DNA of 64,000 nucleotides from Psychrobacter jeotgali (GTDB lineage: Bacteria; Pseudomonadota; Gammaproteobacteria; Pseudomonadales; Moraxellaceae): contig NZ_CAJHAF010000001.1 of assembly GCF_904846315.1 (NCBI RefSeq), forward strand, positions 682,001 through 746,000, in the 5' to 3' direction. The position numbers and the translations under genes were made by a program. Shown here one piece after another: positions 35,920-45,413 of this stretch. Positions within the stretch are counted from its first letter, which is position 1. Every line of letters starts with the position of its first letter. The notes beneath the pieces were generated by a model. It worked only from the letters and a program-made list of their open reading frames with translations, ran no database searches and was not told the DNA's origin.

Positions 35920-37320
35920 TTATTCATCATCAAAACTAGCGCCTTGATAATATTCGGGCGTTAGATTGATAAAGCGGGTAAATTGACCTTCAAAACCTAG
36001 ACGTATGGTACCGATAGGGCCGTTACGCTGTTTACCGATGATGATCTCAGCCACGCCTTTATGATCGGAATTTTCATTATAAACTTCATCGCGATAGATA
36101 AACATAATCAAATCGGCGTCCTGCTCAATAGCGCCGGACTCGCGTAGATCCGACATAATAGGGCGTTTGTTCGGGCGATTCTCAAGGCTACGGTTCAGCT
36201 GGGATAGGGCAATTACCGGACATTCAAGTTCACGTGCCAAAGCTTTCAGACTACGTGAAATCTCTGAGATCTCCCCAACCCGGTTACCATCGAGATTGGG
36301 TACTTTCATCAATTGCAGATAATCGACAATGATAGCGCCTAAGCGTCCATCGTGGTTTTTGGCGATGCGTCGGCAACGTGAACGCAGCTCGGAGGGCGGT
36401 AGAGCGGTACTATCATCGATATATAGATGCTTGGATTGTAGATGCTGAATGGCGTTCATCATTTTCGCCCATTCATCTTCATTCATCTGCCCTGAGCGTA
36501 AATGCGTTTGATTAATGGCTCCCCATGAGGACAGCAAACGCATGACGATAGACTCAGCGGGCATCTCCATCGAAAACACCACTACTGGGAGGTCTTCATT
36601 AAATAAAACCCCTTCTGCCAAGTTCATGGCAAAGGTGGTCTTACCCATTGAGGGGCGGGCAGCCACAATAATTAAATCGCCAGCTTGCAGACCTTGCGTT
36701 TTATTATTGAGCTCAACAAAGGGGGTTTGCAGACCAATCATGCCGTCAGGATTGGATTTAAGTTCTTGGATTTTATCAATTACGTTGGTTAATACTGAGG
36801 TGATACCGACAGGACCCCGCTGCTCGGCACGCTTATTATGTTGCTCATTAATACTAAATATTTTAGCTTCAACATTATCTAAGATATCGCTGACGGTTTG
36901 ATCTTTAGGGTTATAAGCCAGCGTCAACATCTCATTGCCCGTGGTAATCAATTGGCGCAAAGTTGATAACTCGCGGACGCGCTGCGCATAGGCCGTTAAG
37001 TTAAATAAAGTTGCCGGACTTTGACTCAAAATATCGGCTAAATAACTATCGCCACCCGCAGCTTTTAGTAGTTTTTGAGCTTCCAGCCAATCGTGTACCA
37101 TGACGGTATCATAAGGCTCACCCACAGCTGCCAAATGAGCAATAGCGGCAAAAATATGTTGATGACGTCCCGCATAAAAGTCGTCTTTGGTGACAATATC
37201 TGCAATCTTGTCGTAAGCTTCTTCGATACTCATCAAAGAAGCCAACAACGCCTTTTCAATATCAATATTGTGTGGCGGCGTTTGATTGAGTAAGTCGTCG
37301 GTTTTGTCAGTATCTGCCAT
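35920..37320 (-). CDS. dnaB: replicative DNA helicase DnaB
   Basis: DnaB is the hexameric 5'-3' helicase of the replication fork. The N-terminal helical domain (PPHNIDIEKALLASLM) is followed by a RecA-type C-terminal domain with Walker A VAARPSMGKTTFAMN, Walker B IIVDYLQLM, and VIALSQLNRSLE and MSDLRESGAIEQDADLIMF. No intein interrupts it. The length of 466 residues is close to E. coli DnaB (471). Confidence 0.97.
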   Translation of the reverse strand: MADTDKTDDLLNQTPPHNIDIEKALLASLMSIEEAYDKIADIVTKDDFYAGRHQHIFAAIAHLAAVGEPYDTVMVHDWLEAQKLLKAAGGDSYLADILSQSPATLFNLTAYAQRVRELSTLRQLITTGNEMLTLAYNPKDQTVSDILDNVEAKIFSINEQHNKRAEQRGPVGITSVLTNVIDKIQELKSNPDGMIGLQTPFVELNNKTQGLQAGDLIIVAARPSMGKTTFAMNLAEGVLFNEDLPVVVFSMEMPAESIVMRLLSSWGAINQTHLRSGQMNEDEWAKMMNAIQHLQSKHLYIDDSTALPPSELRSRCRRIAKNHDGRLGAIIVDYLQLMKVPNLDGNRVGEISEISRSLKALARELECPVIALSQLNRSLENRPNKRPIMSDLRESGAIEQDADLIMFIYRDEVYNENSDHKGVAEIIIGKQRNGPIGTIRLGFEGQFTRFINLTPEYYQGASFDDE

Positions 37321-37650
37321 GAGTGCCTAGTTGGTTATTTAACCGCTAAAATGTCAAAGGTAATGCTTTTTGAAGCAATATTATATATAAAAGGTAGTAT
37401 CTATAATAAGAAAGGCTAAAAGGTAGTAAGAGTAGTAAGTCGTCCCTTAATCGCTAGCCAATTGATGCTACAATTAAAAGCGAAAGTTTAACACATTATG
37501 ACCTTTTTTCGGCTGTTATCGTTAACTATCTCTGCATCCCTTAGTATTTCTCTAAAAACCAGCGTTAAGTTGAATAAGGTCCTAAAAATAACAATATAAA
37601 TAATAAGTTTAATGTAATCAGATACTTAAAATAATAAGGATGAATTCAAA
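37321..37650. other. divergent gap between dnaB and pdxA
   Basis: About 330 AT-rich bases with no open frame supported by a ribosome-binding site other than the AAGGA ahead of pdxA. It should contain the dnaB and pdxA promoters; I could not place either with confidence and saw no structured RNA. Confidence 0.5.
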
Positions 37651-38781
37651 ATGCAAAACAAACCCCTGCTCATAACTACCGGCGAACCAGTAGGTATTGG
37701 AATGGACGTGGTATTGCTGTTAGCAGAAGCCGGTAAGCTCCAAGACTTTGAGCGTCCTATTTGGATAACCGCTGATGCAAAAGCGATGCAAGCACGGGCA
37801 GATGATTTGATAGCGGCTGGTATACTCACTAGCTGTCCAAGCTGGCAAACTATTGATTTGCAACAAGACGCTGTACAAGAAAACCCTGAACAAAAAAACC
37901 CTGAGCAACAAGGTATGGAGCAACAAGGTATGGAGATGCTAGAAACGCTATCTTCTTTAGCGCCTATGGAAGATCAAGCTTTTATGGTGCTCAATACAAG
38001 CTGCGGCGCTCCAGTAGTAGCGGGTCAAATCGATATTAATAATGCACCAATGGTAGCTGAACAATTACAGATTGCTCATAACTTAGCGGCAAATAACACC
38101 GTGGCTGCTATCGTCACCGGACCCCTACAAAAATCGGCCCTGATTGATGCTGATATCAAATTGTTAGATGGCACCATGTTTAGCGGGCATACGGAGTTTT
38201 TTATGCAGCAAAGTGGCTGCGATAAAGTGGTCATGATGCTTGCCAATCAAAAAATGAAAGTTGCTTTGGTGACCACCCATTTAGCCCTTAAAGACGTACC
38301 CGCTGCTATTACCCGTGAAAATGTACGTCAAACCGTACAAATTGTCCTTGATGATATGCGCGCCAAGTTTGGTCTAGAACAGCCGCGCATTTTGGTTTGT
38401 GGACTCAATCCGCATGCCGGCGAGGGTGGACATTTAGGCTTAGAGGAGCGAGAGATTATCAACCCGGTATTACAAGAGTTTATCGCCAAAGGGGTCGATA
38501 TATCGGAGGCCATGCCTGCTGATACGCTATTTACTACTCGGCATCTGAGTACTTGTGATGCGGTGATTGCCATGTATCACGATCAAGGGTTGCCGGTTCT
38601 AAAATCGCACGGCTTTGGTGATACGGTGAACTTAACTTTAGGTTTGCCTTATATTCGAACCTCTGTCGATCACGGCACGGCGCTGGACTTAGCAGGCCGC
38701 GGCGGCGCTAGCACTACAAGCTTATACCAAGCATTACTAATGGCTAATGAGATGGCAAACAAGGTAACTGCTCCATCTTGA
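37651..38781 (+). CDS. pdxA: 4-hydroxythreonine-4-phosphate dehydrogenase PdxA
   Basis: PdxA oxidises 4-phosphohydroxythreonine in pyridoxal phosphate synthesis and needs a divalent metal. Seen: TTGEPVGIGMDVVL at the start (a family-like Gly/Pro motif), TGPLQKSAL, FSGHTEFF, the GLNPHAGEGGHLG metal-site motif, MYHDQGLPVLK and TSVDHGTALDLAGRG. It is 376 residues against 329 in E. coli; part of the excess is a low-complexity insertion near residues 72-95 built from pentapeptides (ENPEQ, KNPEQ, QGMEQ, QGMEM). It precedes rsmA and apaH, the classic pdxA-rsmA-apaH order. Confidence 0.94.
   Translation: MQNKPLLITTGEPVGIGMDVVLLLAEAGKLQDFERPIWITADAKAMQARADDLIAAGILTSCPSWQTIDLQQDAVQENPEQKNPEQQGMEQQGMEMLETLSSLAPMEDQAFMVLNTSCGAPVVAGQIDINNAPMVAEQLQIAHNLAANNTVAAIVTGPLQKSALIDADIKLLDGTMFSGHTEFFMQQSGCDKVVMMLANQKMKVALVTTHLALKDVPAAITRENVRQTVQIVLDDMRAKFGLEQPRILVCGLNPHAGEGGHLGLEEREIINPVLQEFIAKGVDISEAMPADTLFTTRHLSTCDAVIAMYHDQGLPVLKSHGFGDTVNLTLGLPYIRTSVDHGTALDLAGRGGASTTSLYQALLMANEMANKVTAPS
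37882..37938 (+). repeat. 15-base tandem repeat inside pdxA
   Basis: Period-15 copies are seen: AACCCTGAACAAAAA, AACCCTGAGCAACAA, GGTATGGAGCAACAA and a partial fourth GGTATGGAGATG. The last two full units GAGCAACAAGGTATG (37903-37917 and 37918-37932) are identical. The period is a multiple of three, so copy-number change would keep the pdxA frame. Confidence 0.8.
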
Positions 38782-38890
38782 AGCGCATATTATCTGCTCT
38801 GTAAGCTATGATATAATTGTTCCATCAAAAATATACTGCTGCCGCTGAACGAGCGGCATTTATTTTTATTATCCTATTGAAGAATCATTT

Positions 38891-39757
38891 ATGTCTAAAA
38901 ACTCGTTTGATACTCAGACGCTTAGTGCCAATCTGCGACGTACTAAACACCAACCTCGTAAACGCTTTGGTCAAAACTTTTTGCATGACGAGAGTGTTAT
39001 TCGTCAAATTGTCGATAGTATTCATCTTGATCGCGATGATAATTTGATTGAGATTGGTCCTGGTATGGGGGCGCTAACCGAGCCGCTACTGGCAGAAGTG
39101 GATGCTATGACCGTGGTGGAGCTCGATCGTGATTTGGCAGATAGCTTACGCATCCGTATTGGCGCTAATAGCCATCCTAACTTCACTATCATTAAAGCCA
39201 GTGCGATGGATGTCGATTATCGAGAGCTATACAGCCCCGAGCGCGGTAAACTGCGTGTAGTTGGTAATTTGCCTTATAACATCTCGACGCCGATATTGTT
39301 TCATTTGCTCAATTACGCTGATGTTATTAAAGATATGCACTTTATGCTACAAAAAGAGGTGGTCGAGCGTATTACTGCTGAAGTGGGTAGCAAGACTTAT
39401 GGGCGTCTATCGGTCATCATGCAGTATCATTGTGATACCGACTATTTATTGACCGTACCTAAAGAAGCTTTCAATCCAGCACCTAAAGTTACCAGTGCGG
39501 TATTTAGACTGTCGCCGCATAAAACCAAGCCGGTAGTTGCAGAAGATGAGCCGTATTTTGCCATTGTGGTGCGCGAAACTTTTAATCATCGCCGCAAAAC
39601 TCTGCGTGCAATCTTCAAAAAATCTACGCTACTGCCAACCTTGAGTGAAGATGACTTTGCAGCTTGTGGCATTGATCCACAAGCCCGCCCAGAAACCTTA
39701 AGCGTCAGCGACTTTGTAGCGCTTAGTAATCAAGCTAAAGCTAGGCTGGACAGCTAG
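38891..39757 (+). CDS. rsmA: 16S rRNA dimethyladenosine transferase RsmA (KsgA)
   Basis: RsmA dimethylates two adjacent adenosines at the 3' end of 16S rRNA during 30S assembly. The Rossmann methyltransferase motifs are [25 protein letters not shown] and the catalytic [14 protein letters not shown], with the C-terminal helical domain containing [14 protein letters not shown] and FNHRRKTLR. The 288 residues are typical. It lies between pdxA and apaH in the usual order. Confidence 0.97.
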   Translation: MSKNSFDTQTLSANLRRTKHQPRKRFGQNFLHDESVIRQIVDSIHLDRDDNLIEIGPGMGALTEPLLAEVDAMTVVELDRDLADSLRIRIGANSHPNFTIIKASAMDVDYRELYSPERGKLRVVGNLPYNISTPILFHLLNYADVIKDMHFMLQKEVVERITAEVGSKTYGRLSVIMQYHCDTDYLLTVPKEAFNPAPKVTSAVFRLSPHKTKPVVAEDEPYFAIVVRETFNHRRKTLRAIFKKSTLLPTLSEDDFAACGIDPQARPETLSVSDFVALSNQAKARLDS

Positions 39758-39800
39758 TAATAAGAACTAATCTTTTATTGATACTAATTATTGAGGATTT

Positions 39801-40637
39801 ATGAGTTTTCGTCACCAATATGTTATCGGCGACCTGCAAGGTTGCTATGCTGCCTTTCAGCAATTGCTTAAAACCCTAGATTTTGATCCTGCTCAAGATA
39901 AGCTCTGGTTTGCTGGGGACTTAGTCGCACGTGGTGAGGATTCGCTAAACACTTTACGAGAGGTAAAGGCGCTGTGTGAACAAGGGGCGGCCGCCACCGT
40001 ACTTGGTAATCATGATTTGAACTTGTTAGCAGTCTGGCGCGGGGCTACTGAGATTAAGAAAAAGGATCAGACTGCGCCGATCTTTGCCGCCGATGATTGC
40101 GATGAGCTGCTGCAATGGCTACGTCATCAGCCGTTATTAACTTATCCTGATCAACATACGGTACTGGTACATGCCGGCATTCCGCCGCATTGGCGTATTG
40201 CAGAAGCTGAGCAGTATGCTAGGCAATTAGAGGCGCAGCTGAAGGGCAGCTTAAAGCAGCTGGATCGATTGCTGCCGCATTTATATAGCAAAACCGCTGA
40301 CGAGTGGCATACTGGTATTAACGGTTTCACCAAGATGCGGGCGATAACCAATTACTTTACTCGGATGCGGTTATGCAAGCAAGATGGTACATTAGAATTT
40401 AGCTTTACTGCCAGTCTAGATAGCAAAATGCCCGCTGACTTCTTGCCTTGGTTTGAATGGCAAATGCCACGTGAGCGCAAGATACTATTTGGCCATTGGG
40501 CGGCACTGAAGGGTAAGGTTGATTTGCCGCATGCTCGTGCGCTCGATGGCGGCTGTGTTTGGGGCAATTATTTATTAGCCTATCGATTAGGCGATGGCAA
40601 AGTCATCACTTCAAGCGCACATTGTCCTAAGCCGTAA
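39801..40637 (+). CDS. apaH: symmetrical bis(5'-nucleosyl)-tetraphosphatase ApaH
   Basis: ApaH hydrolyses Ap4A to two ADP and also decaps Np4-capped RNAs. The calcineurin-like metallophosphatase motifs are GDLQGCYAAF, GDLVARGEDSL, LGNHDLNLLAV, VHAGIPPHW and FGHWAALKG. The 278 residues match the family. It follows rsmA by 43 bases and completes the pdxA-rsmA-apaH group. No folA is seen downstream; the next gene is convergent. Confidence 0.96.
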   Translation: MSFRHQYVIGDLQGCYAAFQQLLKTLDFDPAQDKLWFAGDLVARGEDSLNTLREVKALCEQGAAATVLGNHDLNLLAVWRGATEIKKKDQTAPIFAADDCDELLQWLRHQPLLTYPDQHTVLVHAGIPPHWRIAEAEQYARQLEAQLKGSLKQLDRLLPHLYSKTADEWHTGINGFTKMRAITNYFTRMRLCKQDGTLEFSFTASLDSKMPADFLPWFEWQMPRERKILFGHWAALKGKVDLPHARALDGGCVWGNYLLAYRLGDGKVITSSAHCPKP

Positions 40638-40693
40638 GCGTGCGCAAGTTAAGTTATCATAAAGCCCTTTGTTTCTATCATAATCAGACAGCC

Positions 40694-43177
40694 TTAATTA
40701 GGAAGCTTAGGCGGCTTCTTAGGTTTGGGTAAAGGGTTTTTTGCCTCTCCAGTAGTTTTACTGTCAGCTTCTTTGTTGCCAGCTGTACTATCAGAGATAT
40801 TGTCGCTGCTAGTAGCTGGCGTTTTACTGGTTTTATCGTACTGAATATTATCGCTATAAGGCTGGCTATTAAGCTCCTCATCGTTTAAACCATCATCTAG
40901 ATCTATAACTCTTTTGGGGACGCTTGTATGGGTGGCTCGTCCTTCATAGTTAACGCCACTAGCATCGAAGCTGGTTTCACTACTTTTGGGCTGATTGTCA
41001 TAATGGATGTCAAGATTGGCCTTTTCACTCTTAGCATGAGCTTGGATGGACTCAGGTGATATTTTGACATCGGACAACCGCCGTACTACATAGTTATTCG
41101 GTAGCGGTGCCGCTCCTTGATGAATCGAGCTATCGTCAAAAATCATATGCCCTCGACTGTCAATACGAGCATACTTCATAGGTTTTTGCCGTGGCCAAAA
41201 AAAGTCAGAAGGGTGGCTGATAGCATGGCCAAAGATCAGCCTAGTCAGGCGTCCCCATTCAAAGAAGCGTACCTCTTTTGAGCGTAGTGCGACAAACAGT
41301 GCGAGCGAGAAGCTTACCATCAAGTTGACTATACCAATGAGTGCCACACCAAGTATCGATACTAAAATAAGACTCCAGCTCAGCTCTGATGTTGATAAAT
41401 TGAATAATCCATGTGCTAAGTTGGCTGAAGCAAAGGCAATATGGCGAATATCAATTGGCAAGCCAAATAAGTAGCCGATAGTAGCGGTACTACCCAAGAA
41501 TACCCCGAATAAAAAATTACCCATTATTGCCCCAAGGTTAGCCTCTACAAAGACACCTAAACGTTGTAGCCATGATTTTGGTAATAAGCGCTGGAGTAGC
41601 CAATGACGATGAATGCGTGCGCCAATACGATTATAGACTGCCAAATTATCATAATAACCCGCAATCAAACCCGCCAAAAACAAATAGACGCCAGCGATAG
41701 CAGCGTGGGGTAGAGCAAGTGAGCGAAAAGGGTCAAGATCATGTAGTAAGCTTGCAGCCTTAGTATCATCAACCATAGGTACGCCGTTATACTGCAGCCA
41801 TGCGAACGAGATCATAAGGGCTACTGGGATAGCGACCATAACGTTACCCATAATCGCAATAAATTGGGTACGCAAAATATCAACGACCAATTCTGAAAGC
41901 TTAGTCAGTTGATGGGACTTTTTGCCTGAGCCATCCGATATTGTTGAGGCAATAGCGGCGGCAGTCATAGCAGGCTGCTTGGTTGCGACAGTACCATGAA
42001 TGATATGAATAAAGACAAAGCCTAATCCGTAGATCATACTGTTTATAAAGGCTTTACCCATCGGTGCTAGCGCTAAGTGATAAGCCAGTATTTTAATAGT
42101 GGCCATAAAAGCAATAACCAAGCCGCCGATAGAGGCTTTTTTGAACATTTTGCGATAACCGGCTTCATCAGTACTGATATAGTGCTCGCCAACCCGGCTG
42201 GCGTTATCGGTAACCTTACGTGATAATAGTTTGGTATTGTTATCAATGAGATAACCAATACTATAGCGGCGCTGGGCTGTCGTTATGAGGGTCTGCACCA
42301 GCTCAATAATAGCGCAGTCACGCTTATGATCATCATCTGTCACCAGCTCAGTCAAAATGCGCATACGTTGTAGACTTTGATCCAGGCGCAGCATCATGTT
42401 AGTCAGACGAATAGAGATACCAGTTTTGTAAATGCGTTTGCGTACCGTAGCTACAATATCTTCACATTGCTCAAGCATAACCAGTAGCGGTGCTGCATCA
42501 ACCTCATGATCAGGCGTGACATCTGTTAAGGTGTCAAGCTCGTGCGCTTGCCGGTATTGATTAACGAACAAGACCGCTTCTTGGTTTTGCGCCACAAAGG
42601 AGGCTGAATAGTTGAGTATTTGCGGATAGGACTCCATCAGATCAGGGTGTAGTCCGATGCCGCTAATACGATAAGATAAGATGATGATGGCATTTAAAAT
42701 ACTGTTCTTGGCAGTAGCTACTAGATGTAAGTGATTGTCCTCAACTTTGAGCAGTTCGACAAGTTTATTCCACTTGTCTTTTTCAATATTGGCAAGCCAA
42801 CGTTCATCGGAAGCATGGTCAAATAAATAGCCAACCAAGTCAACTACGGAATCATCTTGTGGCAGCAATGGTAAGAAGCGATGACCAATCAAACGGCGTA
42901 AGCTACTAAAAAAGCTCTCGTCTGACATGATGCCGGTATCAGTATATAGCGCAATCTGACGATATTGAATAATAAGTTTGAGCACAAAGCTGGTTAAGCC
43001 GTCGGCATACTCAGGATGTTGATGTAAGGTATCAATGAGCGCTTGTACTTTCTCATTAGCCAGTACAGGTGCCTTTTCAGTTACCCGTAATTCATCGATC
43101 AAGCGCTTGAGTACCGAAGGATCTGGTATGTCGCTGAGCGCAGTAATCTGCTGTAAAATATGTTTTATATCTGGCAC
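40694..43177 (-). CDS. large membrane protein of the Gcr/'site-specific recombinase' family
   Basis: An 827-residue protein. The first ~350 residues are soluble and helical (PDPSVLKRLIDELRV start). Then several membrane helices can be seen between about residues 355 and 630 (for example IGGLVIAFMATIKILAYHL and AIAGVYLFLAGLIAGYYDN), followed by a ~170-residue hydrophilic, Ser/Asp/Lys-rich tail ending in a Pro/Lys tract. The overall pattern recalls proteins annotated as 'site-specific recombinase' after gonococcal Gcr. The membrane topology and the absence of a recombinase active site visible to me argue against that function. Its role is unknown. It stands alone, convergent with apaH. Confidence 0.75.
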   Translation of the reverse strand: MPDIKHILQQITALSDIPDPSVLKRLIDELRVTEKAPVLANEKVQALIDTLHQHPEYADGLTSFVLKLIIQYRQIALYTDTGIMSDESFFSSLRRLIGHRFLPLLPQDDSVVDLVGYLFDHASDERWLANIEKDKWNKLVELLKVEDNHLHLVATAKNSILNAIIILSYRISGIGLHPDLMESYPQILNYSASFVAQNQEAVLFVNQYRQAHELDTLTDVTPDHEVDAAPLLVMLEQCEDIVATVRKRIYKTGISIRLTNMMLRLDQSLQRMRILTELVTDDDHKRDCAIIELVQTLITTAQRRYSIGYLIDNNTKLLSRKVTDNASRVGEHYISTDEAGYRKMFKKASIGGLVIAFMATIKILAYHLALAPMGKAFINSMIYGLGFVFIHIIHGTVATKQPAMTAAAIASTISDGSGKKSHQLTKLSELVVDILRTQFIAIMGNVMVAIPVALMISFAWLQYNGVPMVDDTKAASLLHDLDPFRSLALPHAAIAGVYLFLAGLIAGYYDNLAVYNRIGARIHRHWLLQRLLPKSWLQRLGVFVEANLGAIMGNFLFGVFLGSTATIGYLFGLPIDIRHIAFASANLAHGLFNLSTSELSWSLILVSILGVALIGIVNLMVSFSLALFVALRSKEVRFFEWGRLTRLIFGHAISHPSDFFWPRQKPMKYARIDSRGHMIFDDSSIHQGAAPLPNNYVVRRLSDVKISPESIQAHAKSEKANLDIHYDNQPKSSETSFDASGVNYEGRATHTSVPKRVIDLDDGLNDEELNSQPYSDNIQYDKTSKTPATSSDNISDSTAGNKEADSKTTGEAKNPLPKPKKPPKLPN

Positions 43178-43326
43178 AGTGTAGCCTTCATCTGAGTGAT
43201 AGCGCTGATCTAGTTATTATTGTTTATGACTGCTCAAAAACAATACTTGAGTTATTTTAGTCGGAACTTGGGGATGATAGTTGATTATTTTGTTAGCAGT
43301 TATTTTTAATAGGCTCTTTGAGACAA

Positions 43327-43355
43327 AAAAAGGACAGATATTATCTGTCCTTTTT
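43327..43355 (-). terminator. intrinsic terminator after the acyl-CoA dehydrogenase gene
   Basis: AAAAAGGACAGATA (43327-43340) is complementary to TATCTGTCCTTTTT (43342-43355); the A-run on the left becomes the T-run on the minus strand. Confidence 0.82.
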
Positions 43356-43394
43356 ATTACTTTTTAAAGATTTTGCCAATCAGCAACTATATAG

Positions 43395-45179
43395 TTAGCT
43401 GGCTGGTACATCAAAGTAATCAAGATCAAAGTCCATCATTGGGCCACTACCTGCCTGTACCATCTGCACATGAGCGTCGATACGTGGTAGTACTCGGCCT
43501 ACGAAGTAATCTGCAAGCTTGGCTTTATTGGTATAAAACTCGCCTTGCTTACCATTAGCTGCTTCGACCATCAATGCAAACATATAGGAGTAGCATAAAT
43601 AACCAAAGGCATGCATATAATCGACAGCACAGCCATTAATTTCGCTCTTACGCACACCGATGTTAGTTAGTACCGTTTCAGTGAGCGCTTCGATTTTATC
43701 AGCAGCGTCTAAAGTCGCCTGTTTGATACTATGATCTGCTTGCATAGCGCCGACAAAGTCACGAATTTCAGCTAAGAAATGGGTGATATATTTACCATTA
43801 TTACGAGCAACTTTACGGCCTAATAAGTCAAGCGCTTGAATACCGTTAGTACCTTCATAAATTTGCGCAATGCGCGTATCACGAACGATTTGCTCCATAC
43901 CCCATTCGCGTACATAACCGTGACCACCAAAGACTTGTTGACAATCAATAGTGGCTTCAAGCGCTTTATCAGTCAAAAATGCTTTGGCAACAGGAGTTAG
44001 TAGAGCTACACGAGCTGCGGCCGCTTTTGCCGCTTCAGGGTCGGTACTAAACTTTTCTTCATCAAGGTTTTTGGCCACATACATTGCAAAGCAGCGTGAA
44101 GCCTCGCTATTGGTTTTAGCGTTCAATAGCATACGGCGTACATCAGCGTGATGAATAATAGCATCCGCAGGCTTCTCAGGGCTTTGCAGCTGAGTATCAC
44201 TACGGCCTTGAGCACGATCATTGGCATAAAGCGCTGCATTTTGATAAGCCAGCTCAGTACCGCCTAGGCCTTGCAGACCCATGGTGACACGCTCATAGTT
44301 CATCATAATGAACATGGAGGCAAGACCGGTGTTCTCTGCACCAACCATCCAGCCTTTAGCGTCATCAAAGTTCATCACACAAGTGGCTGAAGCTTTGATA
44401 CCCATTTTATGTTCAATAGAACCAACGGCTAAGGTGTTGCGCTCACCCAAACTACCGTCTTCATTGACTAAGAATTTAGGTACTACGAATAAAGAAATAC
44501 CCTTTGAGCCCTCAGGAGCATTAGGTGTTTTTGCCAATACTAAATGAATGATATTTTCAGTTAAGTCGTGCTCGCCGCCAGTGATAAAAATCTTGGTACC
44601 GGAGATCTGATAGCTTCCATCATCATTAGGGACGGCTTTGGTTTTGATAATACCTAGATCCGTACCTGCATGCGGTTCAGTTAGACACATAGTGCCCGAC
44701 CATTCCCCATTATACATTTTTTCTAAATAAGTCTGTTTTTGCTCTTCACTGGCGGCAGCATTTAGACAAAGGGTAGCGCCAACAGTAAGGTTAGGGTAGA
44801 GGGCAAATGATTGGTTCGCGGTAAAGACCATCTCCTCAGTCAGCATGGTAACCATTTTAGGGAAGCCTTGACCGCCATACTCAGAATTACCGCTCAAGCC
44901 CACCCAGCCTGACTCTGCATACTGCTGGTAAGCTTCTTTGAAGCCGGTAGGGGTCGTTACTACGCCGTCGCCTTCAAAGGTGGCGCCTTCTTCATCGCCA
45001 CTGCGATTAATAGGCAATAGAACATTTTTGGATAGCTTGGCCATCTCTTCTAGAATCATATCGACAGTTTCCATGTCAACATGGGATAAATTATCGTTAT
45101 TTTGCCAGAATTCATGGGCTTTAAAGACATCCGTTAAAATAAAACGCATATCATTAAGGGGAGCATTGTAGACAGCCAT
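43395..45179 (-). CDS. acyl-CoA dehydrogenase, long form (C-terminal extended)
   Basis: A flavin enzyme that introduces a 2,3-double bond in acyl-CoA thioesters. Typical motifs are MCLTEPHAGTDLGIIKT, the FITGGEHDL strand, HKMGIKASATCVM, the GGHGYVREWGMEQIVRD motif and YEGTNGIQALDLLGRK. The 594 residues and the C-terminal ~120-residue extra domain place it in the large ACAD group often labelled DmdC-like (3-methylthiopropionyl-CoA dehydrogenase); substrate choice cannot be decided here. It is paralogous to the gene at 47486-49279. No electron-transfer flavoprotein genes are adjacent. Confidence 0.92.
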   Translation of the reverse strand: MAVYNAPLNDMRFILTDVFKAHEFWQNNDNLSHVDMETVDMILEEMAKLSKNVLLPINRSGDEEGATFEGDGVVTTPTGFKEAYQQYAESGWVGLSGNSEYGGQGFPKMVTMLTEEMVFTANQSFALYPNLTVGATLCLNAAASEEQKQTYLEKMYNGEWSGTMCLTEPHAGTDLGIIKTKAVPNDDGSYQISGTKIFITGGEHDLTENIIHLVLAKTPNAPEGSKGISLFVVPKFLVNEDGSLGERNTLAVGSIEHKMGIKASATCVMNFDDAKGWMVGAENTGLASMFIMMNYERVTMGLQGLGGTELAYQNAALYANDRAQGRSDTQLQSPEKPADAIIHHADVRRMLLNAKTNSEASRCFAMYVAKNLDEEKFSTDPEAAKAAAARVALLTPVAKAFLTDKALEATIDCQQVFGGHGYVREWGMEQIVRDTRIAQIYEGTNGIQALDLLGRKVARNNGKYITHFLAEIRDFVGAMQADHSIKQATLDAADKIEALTETVLTNIGVRKSEINGCAVDYMHAFGYLCYSYMFALMVEAANGKQGEFYTNKAKLADYFVGRVLPRIDAHVQMVQAGSGPMMDFDLDYFDVPAS

Positions 45180-45413
45180 AGTTGGTCCTTTGATTGGAAT
45201 AAAAAAAAGTTTAGAAAAATAAAAATCTTTGTTTTTCTTGTTGATGTATGAGCATCTAGTAGCTAAAGTTTAGCAAATTAGGGTTCAAGCTTGTGTATCT
45301 CTTCGTGAATAGTGCGTGCAATAAAAGTTGGTGATTGCTCTTGTATTGCTTAAAATAGTTTAGGTATAGCACAACTTTAACGTAATTTGGTGTTATAAAC
45401 CTGATATTATAAA

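Noticed and set aside
37882..37938. possible CRISPR-like repeats
   Set aside because: The units are directly adjacent without spacers, only 15 bases long and inside a gene, so this is a minisatellite.
40694..43177. integrative element carrying a recombinase
   Set aside because: The 'recombinase' label comes from the family name only; no attachment sites, phage or transposon genes surround it and the protein is a membrane protein.
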